Below, in pieces: positions 6,375 through 7,207 of a stretch of DNA of 7,207 nt. Position 1 is the first letter of the stretch. Each line of letters begins with the position of its first letter. A program made the position numbers and the translations under genes. The stretch comes from an uncultured Chloroflexota bacterium. Lineage in GTDB: Bacteria > Chloroflexota > Anaerolineae > Aggregatilineales > Phototrophicaceae. The stretch covers positions 1 to 7,207 of the forward strand of contig CALKIA010000299.1 of the NCBI GenBank assembly GCA_937988705.1. The letters are read 5' to 3'. Below the pieces are notes generated by a model. That model did no database searches, was not told the DNA's origin, and saw only the letters and a list, made by a program, of their open reading frames with translations.

Positions 6375-7207
6375 TCAGGGCACATCAGAGGGGCCGAGTC
6401 GTTCGATTTCATAGCCAGTGGGATAGCTCGGGCTGCGTTCCTGTGTGTACAGACGCGGTTGGCGGCGCGGCGGCAGCCAACGAATGATGTGTGCGCGCAG
6501 TTTCAGCGCGCCGATCGTGATCGCCTGCGCCCAGCGCGGCGCTGGCGGGAAACTGAACGCCCGCAGCATCGGTTCATCCATCAGCGCATACAGGCAGGGT
6601 CGAACTATCGGTCGCAGCCACCGGGGATACCAGCTCAGGAAGACATTGATCGTCGCATTCCCGATTCGGCGGCTGTACTCGTTCGCCTGAAAATGCTTGC
6701 GCTCATACGCTCGGTTGAACTGCTCAAACGCGGCATAGGTCTCCGGAATAGCCTGAAGCGCCATGCGCTTGCCCACCTCGCACCAGAAGATAAACTGGGC
6801 CAGCCGTTCTTTGGGATCGATTGGGCGCCAGCCAAACCGCTCACTCCAGCGTATCGGCTCGAAGATGAACGTGGAGAGCGTGTACAGGTAATCTTCATTG
6901 TCGATGGCGAAACGGTGATGCAGGCGATTCATCCGCTTGATCGCGGCGCGCCCGCGTTCGCTGTCATACCCGTGTTCGACAAATTCCGCAATCAGCAGGG
7001 TAGTATCGTCATAGCGTTTCTGACCATGCTGTTCAAATTCTCCCGTTTCGGCGAGCAGTTGCGCCGTCCGCGGCAGAGCAAACGTCCGAAACAGCGCGAA
7101 TTCGAGCGCGCGCTGGATCAGAAAGGGCGATTCGTACGCCCCGACCAAAAAGACGATCTGCTGGTGGTCTTTGACCGGGTCAAGCTGGCGAATCTGATTC
7201 AAAATGG
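6375..7207 (-). CDS. MpaB/DUF2236-family protein (rubber-oxygenase-like catalytic domain), 5' end missing
   Basis: The frame is open from the right edge to TGA at 6377-6375, about 277 codons. The first in-frame start-like codon (7202-7200) is TTG, and the frame continues beyond it, so the true start is probably a few codons outside; family members are about 285-300 residues. Residues below count from that TTG. Seen: LDPVKDHQ (7-14), YESPFLIQRALEFALFRTFALP (23-44), KRYDDT (62-67), the family signature GYDSERGRAAIKRMNRLHHRFAIDNEDYLYTLSTFIFEPIRW (78-119), FGWRP (123-127), and a C-terminal basic tail with PPRRQPRLYTQ. DUF2236/MpaB proteins are predicted haem-type oxygenases or reductases related to latex-clearing protein; His95 or His96 is a plausible metal ligand by position. 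The physiological substrate of the bacterial short form is unknown to me. No clear signal peptide or firm membrane helix is seen. The arabinofuranosidase gene follows after 257 bp. Confidence 0.85.
   Translation of the reverse strand, partial: ILNQIRQLDPVKDHQQIVFLVGAYESPFLIQRALEFALFRTFALPRTAQLLAETGEFEQHGQKRYDDTTLLIAEFVEHGYDSERGRAAIKRMNRLHHRFAIDNEDYLYTLSTFIFEPIRWSERFGWRPIDPKERLAQFIFWCEVGKRMALQAIPETYAAFEQFNRAYERKHFQANEYSRRIGNATINVFLSWYPRWLRPIVRPCLYALMDEPMLRAFSFPPAPRWAQAITIGALKLRAHIIRWLPPRRQPRLYTQERSPSYPTGYEIERLGPSDVP

Noticed and set aside
7200..7202. TTG as the true start of the MpaB-like gene
   Set aside because: The frame continues past it to the window edge and relatives have extra N-terminal residues before the LDP motif, so the start is probably outside.

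Overview
This is an ordinary-looking bacterial chromosomal segment, moderately GC-rich, with six protein genes and short intergenic spaces. The GC-leaning codon use, the glycan and lipid enzymes, and a short GGGGC...GCCCC hairpin between convergent genes would fit a Chloroflexota (Anaerolineae-like) genome. No rRNA or marker gene settles this, so the assignment is a guess from protein flavour. I see no tRNA, rRNA, CRISPR array, transposase or prophage gene.

Left part (1-1961, minus strand): a TetR-family repressor is followed 47 bp downstream by a GT1/GT28-like glycosyltransferase that runs off the left edge. The TetR gene has a convincing promoter (TTGACA, 17 bp, TAGCAT). Two palindromes with TGAAT/ATTCA-type arms lie just downstream of it, their centres 20 bp apart, as expected for a self-repressing TetR regulator. 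The pair reads as a small inducible unit that glycosylates a lipid, sterol-like or xenobiotic acceptor.

Middle (1962-3329, plus strand): a full-length enolase-family protein is transcribed divergently from the TetR gene. It keeps the metal ligands and the Glu/Lys catalytic pair but has Asp and Ala where canonical enolases have a conserved Glu and His. It is more likely a paralogue than the housekeeping enolase. It ends facing the next gene, and a hairpin sits in the convergent gap.

Right part (3330-7207, minus strand): three genes in the same direction, in transcription order a partial MpaB/DUF2236-type protein (5' end outside the window), a GH51 alpha-L-arabinofuranosidase and a carboxypeptidase-G2-like M20 metallopeptidase. 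The gaps are 257 bp and 118 bp, and each holds its own candidate promoter, so these are probably not one tight operon. The gap before the arabinofuranosidase carries a 14-bp perfect palindrome of LacI-family shape directly after a candidate promoter. The gap after it carries a 26-bp perfect palindrome.

I found no clear new multi-gene system. The observations most worth following are the enolase with altered active site and the regulatory palindromes next to recognisable promoters.
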